Below are positions 25,501 to 45,440 of a DNA stretch of 60,000 bases, in pieces. How positions within the stretch are numbered: position 1 is the first letter of the stretch; the number at the start of each line of letters is the position of its first letter. The notes below the pieces were generated by a model. The model was not told the origin of the DNA. It saw only the letters and a program-made list of their open reading frames with translations, and ran no database searches. The stretch is from the NCBI RefSeq assembly GCF_029227915.1, contig NC_079882.1:26915001-26975000 (forward strand), written 5' to 3'. The stretch is from Hydractinia symbiolongicarpus. Taxonomy: Eukaryota; Cnidaria; Hydrozoa; Anthoathecata; Hydractiniidae. The translations under genes and the position numbers were made by a program.

Positions 25501-28500
25501 CTGGCATAAAATGTGAAACCAAATTGCATAGAAAATTATTTACAATTAAAACGATGAGGCGTGAATAAAAAGTATACATACATTTTAAGAGACATATTAA
25601 CATCAAGTAGATGGTACACAACATGACATAGGTATCGTGAGAAAATTTTATTTTTTGAAAGCTATTAAAAAAAAATTAGCATCAACAATTTCTTAGCATA
25701 CATATACCAGTTGAAACATCTCTGGATATAAAGCCACGTGCAAAAGAGGTAAGACTCCCCTGAGGAATAATCGTATGACATTCTTTAAAAAAAATTTACG
25801 AAAGAACAAATTTATGCCTAACAACCTCGCTCCTAGGATCTTTTACCTATTTACCGCTCTGTTATCAAAAACATACAAGGTCACTGGTGTCTGAAAGCTT
25901 ACTCTAGCGTTAAGTTTTGAAGTTTAAAATTTGTAAAAGCAAGTGTAAAAACCAAACGAGAGTGAATAAAACTCGGTTTAAAATGTCCCAGCAAAGCCAT
26001 AAATGATCAGCCAACACACTTCTCTCCACACCAGTCGCTATGTGATCCAACAAAAGCATAAGGGGTTAAAATAACAAACATTTTCAGATGATAGATATCA
26101 CAGGATTTAAATGAAGTAACAGACACGTAACTTGTAATCTCGTCAATATTCAAACTGAGCATTATCTATGTAGAAAAACTAATAATGTAAGAAATATTCA
26201 CAAAAAATACTTAAAAATCAATTTTCAACTTGAATGTCAACTTCGTATTAAAAAATCGTATTATCTTTTATCAGTTTCAAAGAAAGTTACAGGGAAAGAA
26301 AAATAAAAAAGAGCTAAACGTAAACATTCATACGAGACCGAAAAGTTGTCTTTGCAGCAGTTCTTAATGTCAAACCAAATCAGCCATCACACTCACACCA
26401 TTCTTTCTACACACATCATCGAGAAGTCAAACGAGACACATCGGAAGCAAGTAAGACATTTAGAAAAAAAAAACAAATAGAGTGCATCTTTCAATATCTC
26501 AATTTTAAACTTGTGATTCTAAATGTGCCAACATGCGGATCCCGCCACAACATTTTCACGAAAAAGGTGGAGATTTCCAACCCACGTATATTCGGATAAA
26601 CGCTTTCTTTGGCGTTATTCCATACAAAAAGCTAACAGAGCAAATACATTACGCATTAATTAAACTCCATTTAACTCTTTATTTTAGTACTGAGAAAGTA
26701 AACATTTTCCGAGAAAAAAAACTCTGATGCAAAAATTGTTTCGTCGCAAAGTTTTGAACTGGAATAATATTTCTATAAAGTTGGGATAGCTTTTAAAATA
26801 TGCGAATCACAGCACATGAGAATTCGTTTAAAAATTATAGTAATAACAAATCAATGTTATTTTTCGCTCTGTTTTTTTGTGTCAGCATAAAATTTTAGTG
26901 ATTTAAAGTTTATAGGAAAAGCAACTTTCGTATGGATGTAATGTTTGCTCGCTTATTCAAGTAGCTCATAAAAATGACAATGGTTTGTTTTGGTTGAGCA
27001 AATAGGAAATGTTTCCACGGTATCTTTTTCACTTTTTTTATTTTTTGTAAACAATGACATCATTTCTAAAAATAGCCTGACGTTTTATTATTTGGTGGGG
27101 GATAGTTGCTGAATTTTTGTGTAAAACATCAGAAAAAACTAATAATCCAATTCTCAGAAAGTCCTAAAAACCATATTTTGGGACTATTTTTGCTCTTTTT
27201 GCGCATAAATCCGAGGTTAATAAGCCGATAAGATTCTTTCTCAGAGAAGTGACGTCACATTCGAGCCTCTACTGTTCCTAATTATTGCGCAAAACTGAAA
27301 AAAAACTAATGATCCAATCCTGAGAAAAGCTGGTAACGGACGCACGGGTCACTTTTTAAGACCTGGCCTGTATGTACCAGGTAGGTCCAAAATTCCTTCA
27401 AAAAAGAAAATAAGTCGGCCGACAAATCTTTTGTAAAACTAATTTTTTTGTCATTTTTGTCCAACTTAAAACAACATTTTTAATAAACCAAAAAAGACAA
27501 CGAGCGATATACATTTTTTGTTTATAAGAACTTTGTATTAGATCGTTAAAAAATTTAAAAAATTTTAGAAAATTTCAAAATTTCGTGATAATTTATATAG
27601 CGACTTTTTCATCCAACAAATTCTCCAGAATTTTTGTCAGAATTCAAAATTACGTTTAAAAAGAAACATGTATCTCCCGCCACTGTAGCTTAGTTGAAAC
27701 ATATTAGCAAATTGATGGAACAAAACAGATGCCGAAAATAAGAAACATTAGAAATCATAAAAAATAACATTTGCAAAAATTCGCAAAAATATATAGTATG
27801 ATGCAAGGGAAAAATTATATTTTTCCAACAAAAGAAATAAAAATAATTAAAAATTATCGCTGGTCGACATCCACCCAATACGTTTCTTTGCTATATTTGA
27901 TGGAAAATAAAGAATGTACCAAATTCTCCCCAGACTTTTTTACAACTATTTTACACCTATATTTTGACTGCATGTAAAAGAGACCTGAGCACGAGTTTAA
28001 AAAACTATCTTTGTTTCGAATAAATTTCTGTCATATCGAGAAATTCAATTCTGCAAAGTATATGACATTTAAGGAAAGAGAGTTTAGAAATACTCACAGT
28101 TATTAACGAAAAGTTGAATCCGCTTCTCTTTCAATAGATTTTTTTCTGTTTTACAAACATATGTACCATAATCCAAGTTACTAACTTCATGTATTACCAA
28201 CTCTTGGTTGTTTATAACTTGATATTTCTTTCCATTGGATAAAATTTCGGTTAAAGGAGAACCTGGCACCTCTCGATAAATTTTCACCTTCTTCGCCGGA
28301 TGTGTCATCGCGCAGGAAATGACAACAGACGAACGAGGAGATGACGTCACCGCATTGAAAGTCTTGGGAGAATTCTTCAACCATGCCAGTTTTTTACCTG
28401 ACGTCAAATAAATATTTTAAATTATACAAAAAACGTTGCAATAGTGTACCAACCTCTTATCCGCTACCTACTAACTTTTTTACTCCCGTAAACAAGCAGT

Positions 28501-31500
28501 GGGAACGAGGTTGGATATCACGTTTTCAGTAAAAAAGTGCAATCTGCAATCGCTTAAAATTCTTTCACTCAACTATGTGAGTCAGTTTATCTTAATGTTC
28601 CATCGTAGATCAAAATTGTTTTATTGATGGGCTTTAATGTGTTGTCGTGAGACGTAACAAACATACCTTTTACATTCACCGATACTGAAGCTTGACCTGT
28701 TTTTGAAGCGTCAAAACGAGACACAGATTTGCATGTGTATGACCCAACATCGGCTAGCTTTACGTCTTCTATCTTCAAGACACTCTCAACGACCACTGTA
28801 CCATCTCGAAATTCAGGTTTTATATCAGTAACTCTCTCCGAAGGAACAGGAGTACCTTCTTTAATCCATGATAGTTTTGAAAATGTCCCTAAAGTGCTGC
28901 ACTTGATATTCAGAGTGGTACCCTCTTGTACGATGTTGTCCAATTTGGAAATCACAGGCTGCGGTATGTCACCAGTAACTAACCAAAGAAAAATATGTGT
29001 GTATTTCTTACGTAATGAAATTTGCAAAAATCCTAAGCAGATTTGTAATCCTTTCAACAAGAGACAAAAAGAGATAACAATATATTAAGTCTATTACAAG
29101 GCAAATGTTAGAAACGAAAATTACCTTTCCCAGCGATGTAGATATGCAAAGTTTTCTCGATTTGGAATCCTTTTGATTGAGCTCTACACATATATACACC
29201 ATCGTCGTTTTCGTCGGAGATCAATATCCTGTACGTCTGACCAGATAACTTTAAAACTGAATTATCAGGCTAAATAGAAAGTAACAAAATAGACAAAAAA
29301 CGCAAGTTATTATATCCAATCATACACGCAATAAGAAACATGTTTGTGAGAAACACTGATCAAAACGATGCTGGGTCCTAGTGACGAGGTTGTTGTGATA
29401 CCTGCAATATTTGTTCAGATTTTGCATTTTTTTTGACGAGTTGCAATGTTGCAGTTTTATCATCTGTCGTGCAGTTTATGTTGACAGTTTCTCCTATCAC
29501 GACGGGTCGATATATTTCAAATTGTTTAGATCTGAATACCAAACTTTCTATAAAATGAGAAAATATCTTACAGCTAATAAAACAAATATTTGTAATATAT
29601 TTATTTATAAATACGAAACGTCATTTATTTATGCGGGCAAGAATATCTTCTTAAAATAACATAAAACCAATCTATATTATAATGCCCGTATACGTCTGTC
29701 CGTCCGTCTATCTGTCTGTCACGCAAAATGGTAGCTTAGCTGCGACGGGCGCACCCGTGGATTTTCCACGGGCTAACGACTAGCTAACCAAATTACCCCT
29801 AAACTACATTATCATTTTTTAAAATCACCCGTTTTCTAAAACTTTATGTTATATTTTTCATATTTCTTGACATATTAGAGAATATATTGACATGTAATAT
29901 ATTATGGAGTTCTATATTGAGGTCCGTACATCATAAAATAGTTAAAATACTTTTCACCCCTCGCTATATTTTCAAACAATTGTCACCAAAAATATATACT
30001 AACAATAGATCTTCAAATACTGGGATTATAAAAAAGTGCTGACTTCAGCAAAAATATCGCTGACAGTCATCATTTGAGTCATAATTTTAATTGTTATGTG
30101 ATTGACATCATTTGTAAAAGTTTTTGTGACTACAACCTTACACAAAGAAAGTAAGGCGCTATTTCAGTTGTAAACAGCCTCTGAAAAAATAATTCTCCAT
30201 GTGTGAAAACGTCACATTTCAAAACATAAATAAGAAATCAACACGTAAATTATGCGAATATCATATTTCCTTGTCCAAACAAAAATATGTATTTATGTCA
30301 AGGGGAAGTGTATTTTTATTTCACCGTTTTGTTGTTTTGTCCTGTGCGGTATTGCTATTTTACAAAACTCCATCTGAGGAGAAAAAACTTATCTCCTTTT
30401 TATATTTTTCTTTCTATTAAGAAACCTGTTAAAAGCCAACCCGCAAAAGTTCTTTTACTTTCACAACAAATCTGGTTCTAAAAGTGTCTTCATGACTTTC
30501 TCCACATAACTTCTCTTCTGTTTGAATATATGTTACAACATTGGTATGAATAACATTCGACAAATAAAAGGTAAAAACCACGCCTAAATCACTGTAAAAA
30601 GTACGTTTTGATGACATCAGTATTTTTTAAAAATTTAATGCTGTTTTATTTCTGAGGAAATTTAAATAATTATAATGTTGATATTTTGAAATATTCTTGC
30701 TGTTCAGACCTGGTCGACCAATTTATTGATCTTTATTGGAGAGCATAAAAGTCCAAAAAGAATTTTGAAAACATAACGCACTTTTTTAGTTCTTACATAT
30801 ATTACTTGAAAATATATTATTTTTCCCTTATTTCGGATCCACGGTTGAACAAAGCATGCTTATAAACCACAAAAGAAATAGTGGCGATAAATGTTAATTG
30901 AAATAAACTATTAAATATTAATAAAGAACTTCAAAAATATAAAAAAATACCCAAAATATGTGATTTTTTTACAGTTCTATCCCAAATTGTTAAAAAAACA
31001 GCTACTTGAAGTTTTAGGGGCTCTCAGGTGACCGTTCTGAATAGGAGATAAGCATGTATATTTTAATGTTGTTGTCAATACTTGAAAGTAAGTAAAAACT
31101 TCAAAAATAAAATAAGCTCTACTCTTTCATACAATGTTGGTTATCAGGGACAAAGTTGCAGCGGTTGGTTAAACACGAAATAGGTTACAATTATAATTAT
31201 TATTGTGGGCGCAGGCATCTCAGGATTATCAGCTAAAAATTAGTTAAGTCAAGTATAAAGAAGATTGTGGTTTTTCAGAAGTAAAGAACAATCGATTCTT
31301 CTAATATTAATAAATTAAAAAACAAAACATAAAAAAAGACAAACTAAACAACAAAAGTAAAATAAAAATTGAATCAATTTTTAGTTCTGCTATCTTCATT
31401 ATTCCAAAATGTAGCCAAAACAAACACATTTATTACGCATGCGCCTGATTACGATAGTATGTTTGGCAATAGCGCCAAAACGTAATTTTTTTGATGACGT

Positions 31501-32085
31501 CACCGAGAGAAAAATAAATAGAAAAACAGAAAGAACATTTTAACGCAGCAAAAAATTCAAATTTTAAAACGGCAGACCATTTTGATGACCCATATCTCAA
31601 TTCAACAAGCGAAATGCTGTCCTTAACTAACTTTGATAAAACCTACGATATAGCAAACTCTTAATTTTATAAACTTTTTTGTGTACATCTTCAGGGTTGG
31701 TTATATGGACAGTTCGTTGTAGTTTTTAACCATATTTTTATGCATATATTTTTGCTGATGTATATACAGCAAAAATAATTTTTATTACTTTTTTTTACTT
31801 TCTATTTTAGAGGTTATTTTATTTAATATAACATTTGTGAAATAAAAATGAAGAAAGCGCTTGAATATGCAATGATATTACCTAGTACAGTAAATAAATT
31901 AATTTATCATCATAAAAAAATTAACAATAGGAAGATGTTTTTAGCGTATATAATTTCTTTATTCTCAGAACTTATTTTTTATTCATTTAATCAATCCAAC
32001 TTCAAGATAAAATAAACAAGTGTAAACACAGCTTACCAATCCTTATTATTACCATCAACAACACAACGGTCTTTAATATCTTCAT
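19502..32085 (-). CDS. VEGFR: receptor tyrosine kinase, VEGFR/PDGFR type, nine Ig domains
   Basis: The model has 23 exons, all in phase: 32085-32037, 29547-29402, 29269-29125, 28978-28667, 28397-28098, 25259-24933, 24831-24556, 24484-24140, 23976-23668, 23554-23207, 23123-22958, 22882-22781, 22734-22415, 22338-22060, 21981-21874, 21680-21481, 21346-21224, 21139-21069, 20912-20872, 20781-20685, 20377-20269, 20171-19860, 19777-19502. They give 1586 residues. Order: short signal peptide ([14 protein letters not shown]), nine Cys-paired Ig domains (about 17-942), TM about 973-995, juxtamembrane with WEFPR, kinase about 1045-1391, tail. Kinase motifs are GAGAFGEV (1053-1060), VAVK (Lys1138), Glu1155, HRD (1247-1249), DFG (1267-1269) and VKWMAIEA. 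The phrase [20 protein letters not shown] is VEGFR/PDGFR-like. Vertebrate VEGFRs have seven Ig domains. A Ser/Arg-rich insertion lies between the glycine loop and Lys1138, and the kinase insert is short. Tail tyrosines include YVNE, YEKM and YVNT. The weakest junction is 22781/22734 (donor GTGTAT). Confidence 0.92.
25260..28097 (-). other. large intron between Ig domains 3 and 4 of the receptor gene
   Basis: A 2.8-kb intron without recognisable coding sequence. Two direct copies of a roughly 30-base segment (AAAAAACTAATxATCCAATxCTxAGAAA) start near 27134 and 27300. Confidence 0.7.
27132..27332. repeat. pair of intronic direct repeats
   Basis: AAAAAACTAATAATCCAATT at about 27134 and AAAAAACTAATGATCCAATC at about 27302 are the starts of two similar segments roughly 165 bases apart. 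They may mark a duplicated part of a repeat element. Confidence 0.4.
29548..32036 (-). other. first intron of the receptor gene
   Basis: About 2.5 kb separate the signal-peptide exon from the first Ig exon. The intron holds a Helitron-like element at 29671-29783. The remainder is AT-rich with no recognised feature. A long first intron is a common site of enhancers, but no specific site can be named. Confidence 0.65.
29671..29783 (+). mobile_element. short non-autonomous Helitron-like element
   Basis: It starts A|TCTATATTATAATGCCCGTA and contains CGTCTGTCCGTCCG. It ends with a hairpin CCCGTGGA-TT-TCCACGGG followed by CTAACGA and CTAG. A 5' TC after A, plus a 3' hairpin about seven bases before CTRR, is the Helitron signature. 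The base after CTAG is C rather than the expected T, so the exact end is uncertain. Confidence 0.55.
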
Positions 32086-32862
32086 CTTTCTAAACGGTAA
32101 ACAAAATATTAATCTACAGATATATACAAGATGGAGTTTGAACGCTTTTTTAAGATCAATTTTTTTTCTTACCTTCGTGTGTACTGCTGTGAATTCAATG
32201 TTTCATATTTGAACCAAAATACAACAAGAATGTCAAAATGTAATCCAGAGGATATTTAATTATCAAGTACAGTTCTTAATTGTAATTATCTTATTTTTAA
32301 AAAGTCTCTGTTTTTTATAAGCTACGTAACAATTCCTTTCCAACACTTCAACTTTCGTCGTTTTCTTTTACTTTGTGTGTGAATGTTATTAAAAGGTCCG
32401 GTTAACGAGTTTTTATTTTTTAAGTCAACATAACAGATTGACAAAAGACTTTCCTATGCAAACAAAACGCAAACACTAAAATTGATGGCCAATTACGTCA
32501 TAAGCGTACAAATATTTCAACCAATCAAATCGCGCAAAAAAATAAGTGTAGTAAAATAAAATGACCACAAAGTCTACATTGAATCTGGTTTGGCAGCTTC
32601 ATCTAAAAATTATCTGCATTATCTACACTGAAATTTCTACATTATAGAATCCAAAAGAATTCGGCTAACATCCATTGCCCGTGCGCGTTAATAACAAAAA
32701 ACCAAAATATCAAATTTTGCCGTCAACGAATTAAATTTTAACATCGAACATCATATGAGAATCGTGCGTTGAAGACATTTTTTTATTAATTATCTTGCCG
32801 AAGTATGTGGTTTTGAAACCTGTACAAATAAAGAATTACGTTGCCAAAGTTTAGCCTGGCCT
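32086..32862. other. 5' flank of the receptor gene
   Basis: Intergenic sequence between the receptor start codon and the hAT element. It should contain the receptor 5' UTR and promoter. No core element is clear enough to annotate. Confidence 0.4.
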
Positions 32863-33149
32863 AATAGCAGTGCCGTAACCACGAATTTCGTTTTGGGAGG
32901 GCCAGCCTAGTTTCAGTGTCTAAGGAGGCCCGACCATGGTTAAGGCCGACGGGCCAAGAAAATTTTTGAATTTTGAGTGCGCTAGATTGGCTAAAACAGC
33001 CTTTTTGAGAGTACTTTTTAAAGAAATTTAATCACTAGAAATCACGAAAATAAAGGAAAATACAGACAATTGCTCCAGTTTTCTGAGTTTTTTTTTTAAA
33101 TCAGGGAATAAACGTTTACATAAATTTCATGAACAAAAGACTAAAAATG

Positions 33150-35430
33150 CTATCTATTGTAATAGCCAAAAGTGTCTATTCTGCTTTGGTGTTTATCGAT
33201 AAATTCATCTCCTATTTGAGTTAAATCCATTTTGTCAACGGAATCAGTATGAATATGGAGGACCATCAAATTGTTCAAACGTAAATTCGTGGTTGTTGAT
33301 CTAAGGTACGTTTTGACTCGTTTCAAAGCAGAAAACGATCTTTCGCTGATGGCGTTTGTGGACGGCATTACCAACAATAATTTCGCTATTTTGACAATTT
33401 CACTTAGAAGAGTTCTTTGAGATTGATCAAAACTTTGTAACAGCTTGATTAGATCGGTTACTTTGAATTTCTCTTTGTCGTAACCAAGGTTGGATGCGAT
33501 GACTGGGAGTAGCGGTATTTGGACTTTAGCAAGTGACTCGTTGATATCTCCTTCGTAGAAACGACAAACTGCTTTTAGATGACTTTCCCATTCCTGACCA
33601 GTGATCGATTTTAAAAGAACTTCCTGTAAATTGACGTATGTCTTGTAATCAGGTTGATCGAATCTTTGTTGGATGTAGTTAATAACTAGATCGAAAGTTT
33701 CAAAGTAAACGTGGCGATAGTGATCTTTGGCAGTGTCATGAAAATGATATGTTTCAGGAGGGCCATCTGATACTTTGTTAAAATAATCTGGCATCTTTCT
33801 TTTTCGTGGGAGTTTAGGATCAGATACTCCGAGTTGTGATTTCCAGACAAGAACTCGCTCCCAAAATAGCTCAAACAATTCGTTGCTTCTGATCTTCTCT
33901 AACACAGCTAAGACTTCCGACACCCGTTGCTGTCCCTCTGCTGCCGAAATATCTCCTTGGAGAGACCTGCTAAGATTATCTGTATGTTTCAATAGGGTTT
34001 CACCAAGACAACAGCAGAAGACAAAATTAAAACTAGACATAACAGTCATTACTCCGTTGATTCTCGCTCTTATATCTGGAAGCTTAACATTCGATAATGA
34101 CCATGTCCAAAGCTCCATTAATTCCTTATGGTTTTCAAGAAAGGATTCAAGAACCTCACCTCGCACAGTCCATCGTGTAGGAGAAAACTCATGGACCGAC
34201 TTGGATTCATTTCCTGTTGCTTCTCTGATATTCTTTAATTGTGTGTCTCTCTTTGGCGATTTTTTGACAAGTTTACATATTTCATAGGCAGTTCCAAACG
34301 CTTCTTTAAGTTCAGGGATTTCTTTTATCACATCGCCAACAGCTAAATTCAAAGCATGTCCGTAACAGTGTGTGTACAAACATTTTTCATCCAACGATTT
34401 GATTTGGGTAGCAACTCCAGATCTGTGACCAGCCATGGATGCAGCTCCATCATAACATTGGCCGCGAGCATTTTCTAATTTCAAGTTAAGAATATCTTTG
34501 ATTAAAAAAGAATATCTTTGATTAAAAAAACGATTTGGTCAGCACTAGTATCAGGTAGTGGATGGAGGCCAATGAACTCCTCGTAAGCCTGTAATTCATC
34601 ATCAACCCACCGAATGCAAATGACAAGTTGTTCCGTATTTGAGACATCCCCTGTTTCATCTGCAATGATTGTGAAAATCTCAGCTGACTGAATATTTTTT
34701 GCAATGTCACGTAAAATACTAAGTGCTTCGATTCGCAGCATTTCGTTTTGAATAGCCGGTGACGTGTAGTTTTGCTTTTTTGCAAGCCATGCACTCAGTT
34801 CCTTATCATCTTCACATCGGAGTAAAAGTAACTGGTGGAAGTTCGAATTCAACTCGCTGTGTGTTTCCTCATCCCAATTTCCTCTAAACGGAAGTGATTG
34901 TCGCCCTAGATATCGAACGCTTTGCAACAGTTTTAACAGCATTCGTCTATTCCTTTCCTTTGTGGCTGCAAGATTATCTACCATGATTTCACCAATGTCC
35001 TTTGATGTACCTGGCGCAGTAATCAGTCTTTCAGTGGCTTCTTTATGGGAGTCGCTACATTCGTGTTTAGAAAATCCTCTTCCAGATTCAAGCGCCTTTT
35101 TCCAATTTCGGTAGCCGGTTTCAGTAAAAACTGTCTCTGCTTTTGTTGCAGAAATCATGCTTTTTCTAAGAGCGCTGAGACAAGTAAAGCAGAAAGCAGC
35201 GTCTTTATTTTGGTCGTAATGTAACCAGAGGAACTTGTCAAACCATGTTGGGTTAAACGATCTTTGTTTCGGATCTTTACCAAACGTTGTTTTTGGAAAA
35301 CTTAAAGAACGAGGTTGGTTCGGTTTAGATGGATCTCGTTGTTTCCTTAAAATTATTCTCCGGGTTTGTTGGTGCTGTCGTTGTAGGTGTCGTCGTTGTA
35401 GGTGTTGTTGTTGCTTCTTCGTTTGTTCGT
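33150..35430 (-). pseudogene. hAT transposase (TTF zinc finger, DUF4371-like core, hAT dimerisation end), frameshifted
   Basis: The N-terminal half (about 35430-34502) has a TTF-type zinc-finger region (WLHYDQNKDAAFCFTC) and IIADETGDVSN, where an Asp of the RNase H-like catalytic core is expected. The C-terminal half (34490-33150) has GQCYDGAASMAG, THCYGHALNLAV, and ends with the hAT dimerisation segment (NAISERSFSALKRVKTYLR). The halves resemble ZMYM1-type hAT proteins. They are separated by a 20-bp tandem duplication that shifts the frame and brings a stop at 34502. Everything else reads open, so the break looks recent. A consensus acceptor lies at 35431 and a donor at 35544/35543, implying a short 5' exon (about 35545-35717) that contains a 20-base A homopolymer. 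Confidence 0.85.
34490..34529. repeat. 20-bp tandem duplication that breaks the hAT transposase
   Basis: Two adjacent identical copies of GAATATCTTTGATTAAAAAA (34490-34509 and 34510-34529). Twenty is not a multiple of three, so the transposase frame is lost here. The second copy, read on the minus strand, continues the upstream half into a TAA stop. Confidence 0.9.
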
Positions 35431-35931
35431 CTGAAAAGCAAAACAAGTGTAAAGGTTGCTTGGATAACAGTTATGGGATGAATTAAAAAGCAGTGGTGGG
35501 GTTAACAAAGTAATTAAATATATACTTATTAATAAGTCACTTACTTTTCAGGTCTTTTTTTTTTTTTTTTTTTTGAAGTCAGTCCAACTCGTTCTCGTCT
35601 TCTCACAAACACTATTTTCAGAATGTAGTTTCCATCCAATTTCATCATCATTTCCATGCAGCAAGTATAAGAGTCACGCGTTTTAAATAAATAAAAGAGT
35701 GGAAATCGGTTATAAATCATTCTCAATAAGTGTTTAGTTTGTTTATATATAACAAATGGTCTTTAAACATAAGACAAAACGTTTTTCTTAACTTGTCATA
35801 ACCATCTTTGAAAAAATTATTGGGGGGGGGGGGGGGCGGGCCCCCCTGCCCCCCCCGGTGGTTACGGCACTGAATAGGATAGATATCCTTTAGGCCTAAG
35901 CTAGTAGCAGCTTTTAACCTTAAAAATATTA

Positions 35932-36058
35932 CGAACTAGCACATCCTCTAAATCTGTCCACGCAGCTCTTTTAGATAAACTTCGGTTTTATCTCGAAGAG
36001 GTCTGGGGACGAGAATTTGTTCTCCTTTTCTATCGGATTTAGAGGATGTGCTAGTTCG
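35932..36058. mobile_element. 127-bp foldback/MITE with 23-bp perfect terminal inverted repeats
   Basis: The left arm 35932-35954 begins CGAACTAGCACATCCTCTAA, and the right arm 36036-36058 is its exact reverse complement. Some 81 bases lie between. It sits 55 bases outside the hAT element. No coding capacity. Confidence 0.75.
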
Positions 36059-36738
36059 CAAAAAAAAATATAATTATAATTATGATTATAAGATTATATT
36101 TCCCAAAATAAAAGTGCTTAATATAAAGTTACTTCAGCAAATTTACATATTACATTACATTCTAAAAAAATTTCATAATAATTATTGTCCGAATGATGGA
36201 TGATGGGATATTTCCTCTTTTTATAAGAATATGTTGTATAAGAATATTAGACTGGGATTTAGGATTAAAAACAAGAAGTCTATTATTTAGAACAATATAG
36301 AAACACAAATAATGATCAGCCTGATTAGAATTTTGGGTTTCTTATTAAAAAAATGGTGTAATACTTTTGCTTTTGGTGCGAAAAGAAACGTTAAAGACGT
36401 CTTTCATAATGGCAGGGACAACATTTGATTTTATTTATTTAGTACATACATCTAAAGTAAAGTTCACCTCAGGACAATGAAGAAAAATTAAAAATCTACA
36501 AATATTTCCAATGATCAAAAATTCGAAAAAAAACGTTAAAAACCTTTTTTAGGGGTCTCAGGAATTTAAATAAGACTTTTTACCTCATGTGCGCTGTTAC
36601 AAAGCAAAGTAAAGAGGAAGAATAATTTAAAACAAGAAGAATAAATCTTCTAAAATGAGATCACTTAAAAACGGGGGAGGGTGACCTGTACAACTTAATC
36701 TACATGGGAGTTCCAACTAGAGAACATTACTTCTCGCC
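36059..36738. other. intergenic / 3' UTR of the optineurin-like gene
   Basis: AT-rich DNA downstream of the optineurin-like stop codon. TTTATT at about 36429-36440 reads AATAAA on the minus strand and could be its poly(A) signal, about 300 bases after the stop. A segment at about 36216-36300 resembles one at 46288-46370. Confidence 0.45.
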
Positions 36739-44653
<7,915 letters not shown>

Positions 44654-45159
44654 CTTCTTAATTTATCTAAAGTTAAGGACATCTAACATTTAAATATTAA
44701 AAAAATTTATCTCATCAAAGAAAAGTTAGCCAGCTTGATAATTAAATTCAGACTAAATTGGTGCTTTAAAAATTATGTTTGTTTACGAAGGAATTCATTC
44801 TTTTATCCTTTTTTCTATTTCTGCAGTTTTTATCTACCACGTGCTCAATGTTGTGCAGTGCCTTGTACCTCTAGTAAAAATATTATTTCAATTAAGCCAT
44901 AAATTAAGCAAAACAGCAATTAATATGTAACCTTGCAAAAGGAAGGAAGCTGCATTACACATTTGGTAAATAGCAAATGTCCTATTTGGTATGGATAAAG
45001 TTGTTCTAAGATTGCAGCATCCCATGTTTAGCGTTTTCCCTGATTGAAAGGTAATACTTTAGAGCATGCATCATGCAACTTGCAGAGTAAGTGTGTCTAC
45101 AACATTTCGTTTTTATGATTATCCTGTATTTATGATAAGGAAGATAAGAATTCTTATAT
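44654..45159. other. 5' flank of the optineurin-like gene
   Basis: Intergenic AT-rich DNA that should include its promoter; no core element stands out. Confidence 0.4.
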
Positions 45160-45440
45160 AGATAAGAAGGTTGAATTGGCTGGGGCACTTGGAAAGAATG
45201 GAGGAGAATAATTGGGTAAGAAAGTGTAGAGACTTGATAGTTCCTGGGGCAAAGCCCAGAGGCAGACCGAGAAAGACTTGGCAGGAGGTTATAAGGACAG
45301 ACTTGATAGAGAGGAAGTTGAGTTTAGATCTAACACAGTCTAGATCAGATTGGAAGAGGGTCATTAATATACCCCGTCCAACCCATGCTAGCATGGAAAA
45401 CGGACGTTAAGCCGAGAATGATGATGATGATGATATGGTA
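45160..45440 (+). mobile_element. 3' end of a non-LTR retrotransposon (LINE) with (ATG)n tail
   Basis: The frame at 45171-45410 reads NWLGHLERMEENNWVRK, then GRPRKTW, EVIRTDL and DWKRVIN. This is the usual C-terminal end of an invertebrate LINE ORF2 after the reverse transcriptase. A stop follows, then GTTAAGCCGAG and a short ATGATGATGATG tail near 45418-45435. Upstream sequence has stops, so the copy is 5'-truncated as is typical for LINE insertion. The clade (RTE-, CR1- or related) cannot be fixed from this piece. Confidence 0.75.

Larger units (their letters stand above)
32868..35872 (-). mobile_element. full-length hAT DNA transposon, 3005 bp
   Basis: Terminal inverted repeats: CAGTGCCGTAACCAC at 32868-32882 and its reverse complement GTGGTTACGGCACTG at 35858-35872. 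The 5-base direct repeat AATAG abuts both ends (32863-32867 and 35873-35877) and may be the target-site duplication. hAT elements usually duplicate 8 bp, so this is short for the family or the site has decayed. The element carries one transposase gene in two out-of-phase pieces. A G16 run and C runs lie just inside the right end. Confidence 0.85.

Noticed and set aside
33883-34287. 134-residue plus-strand ORF inside the hAT element
   Set aside because: It is the antisense shadow of the transposase frame.
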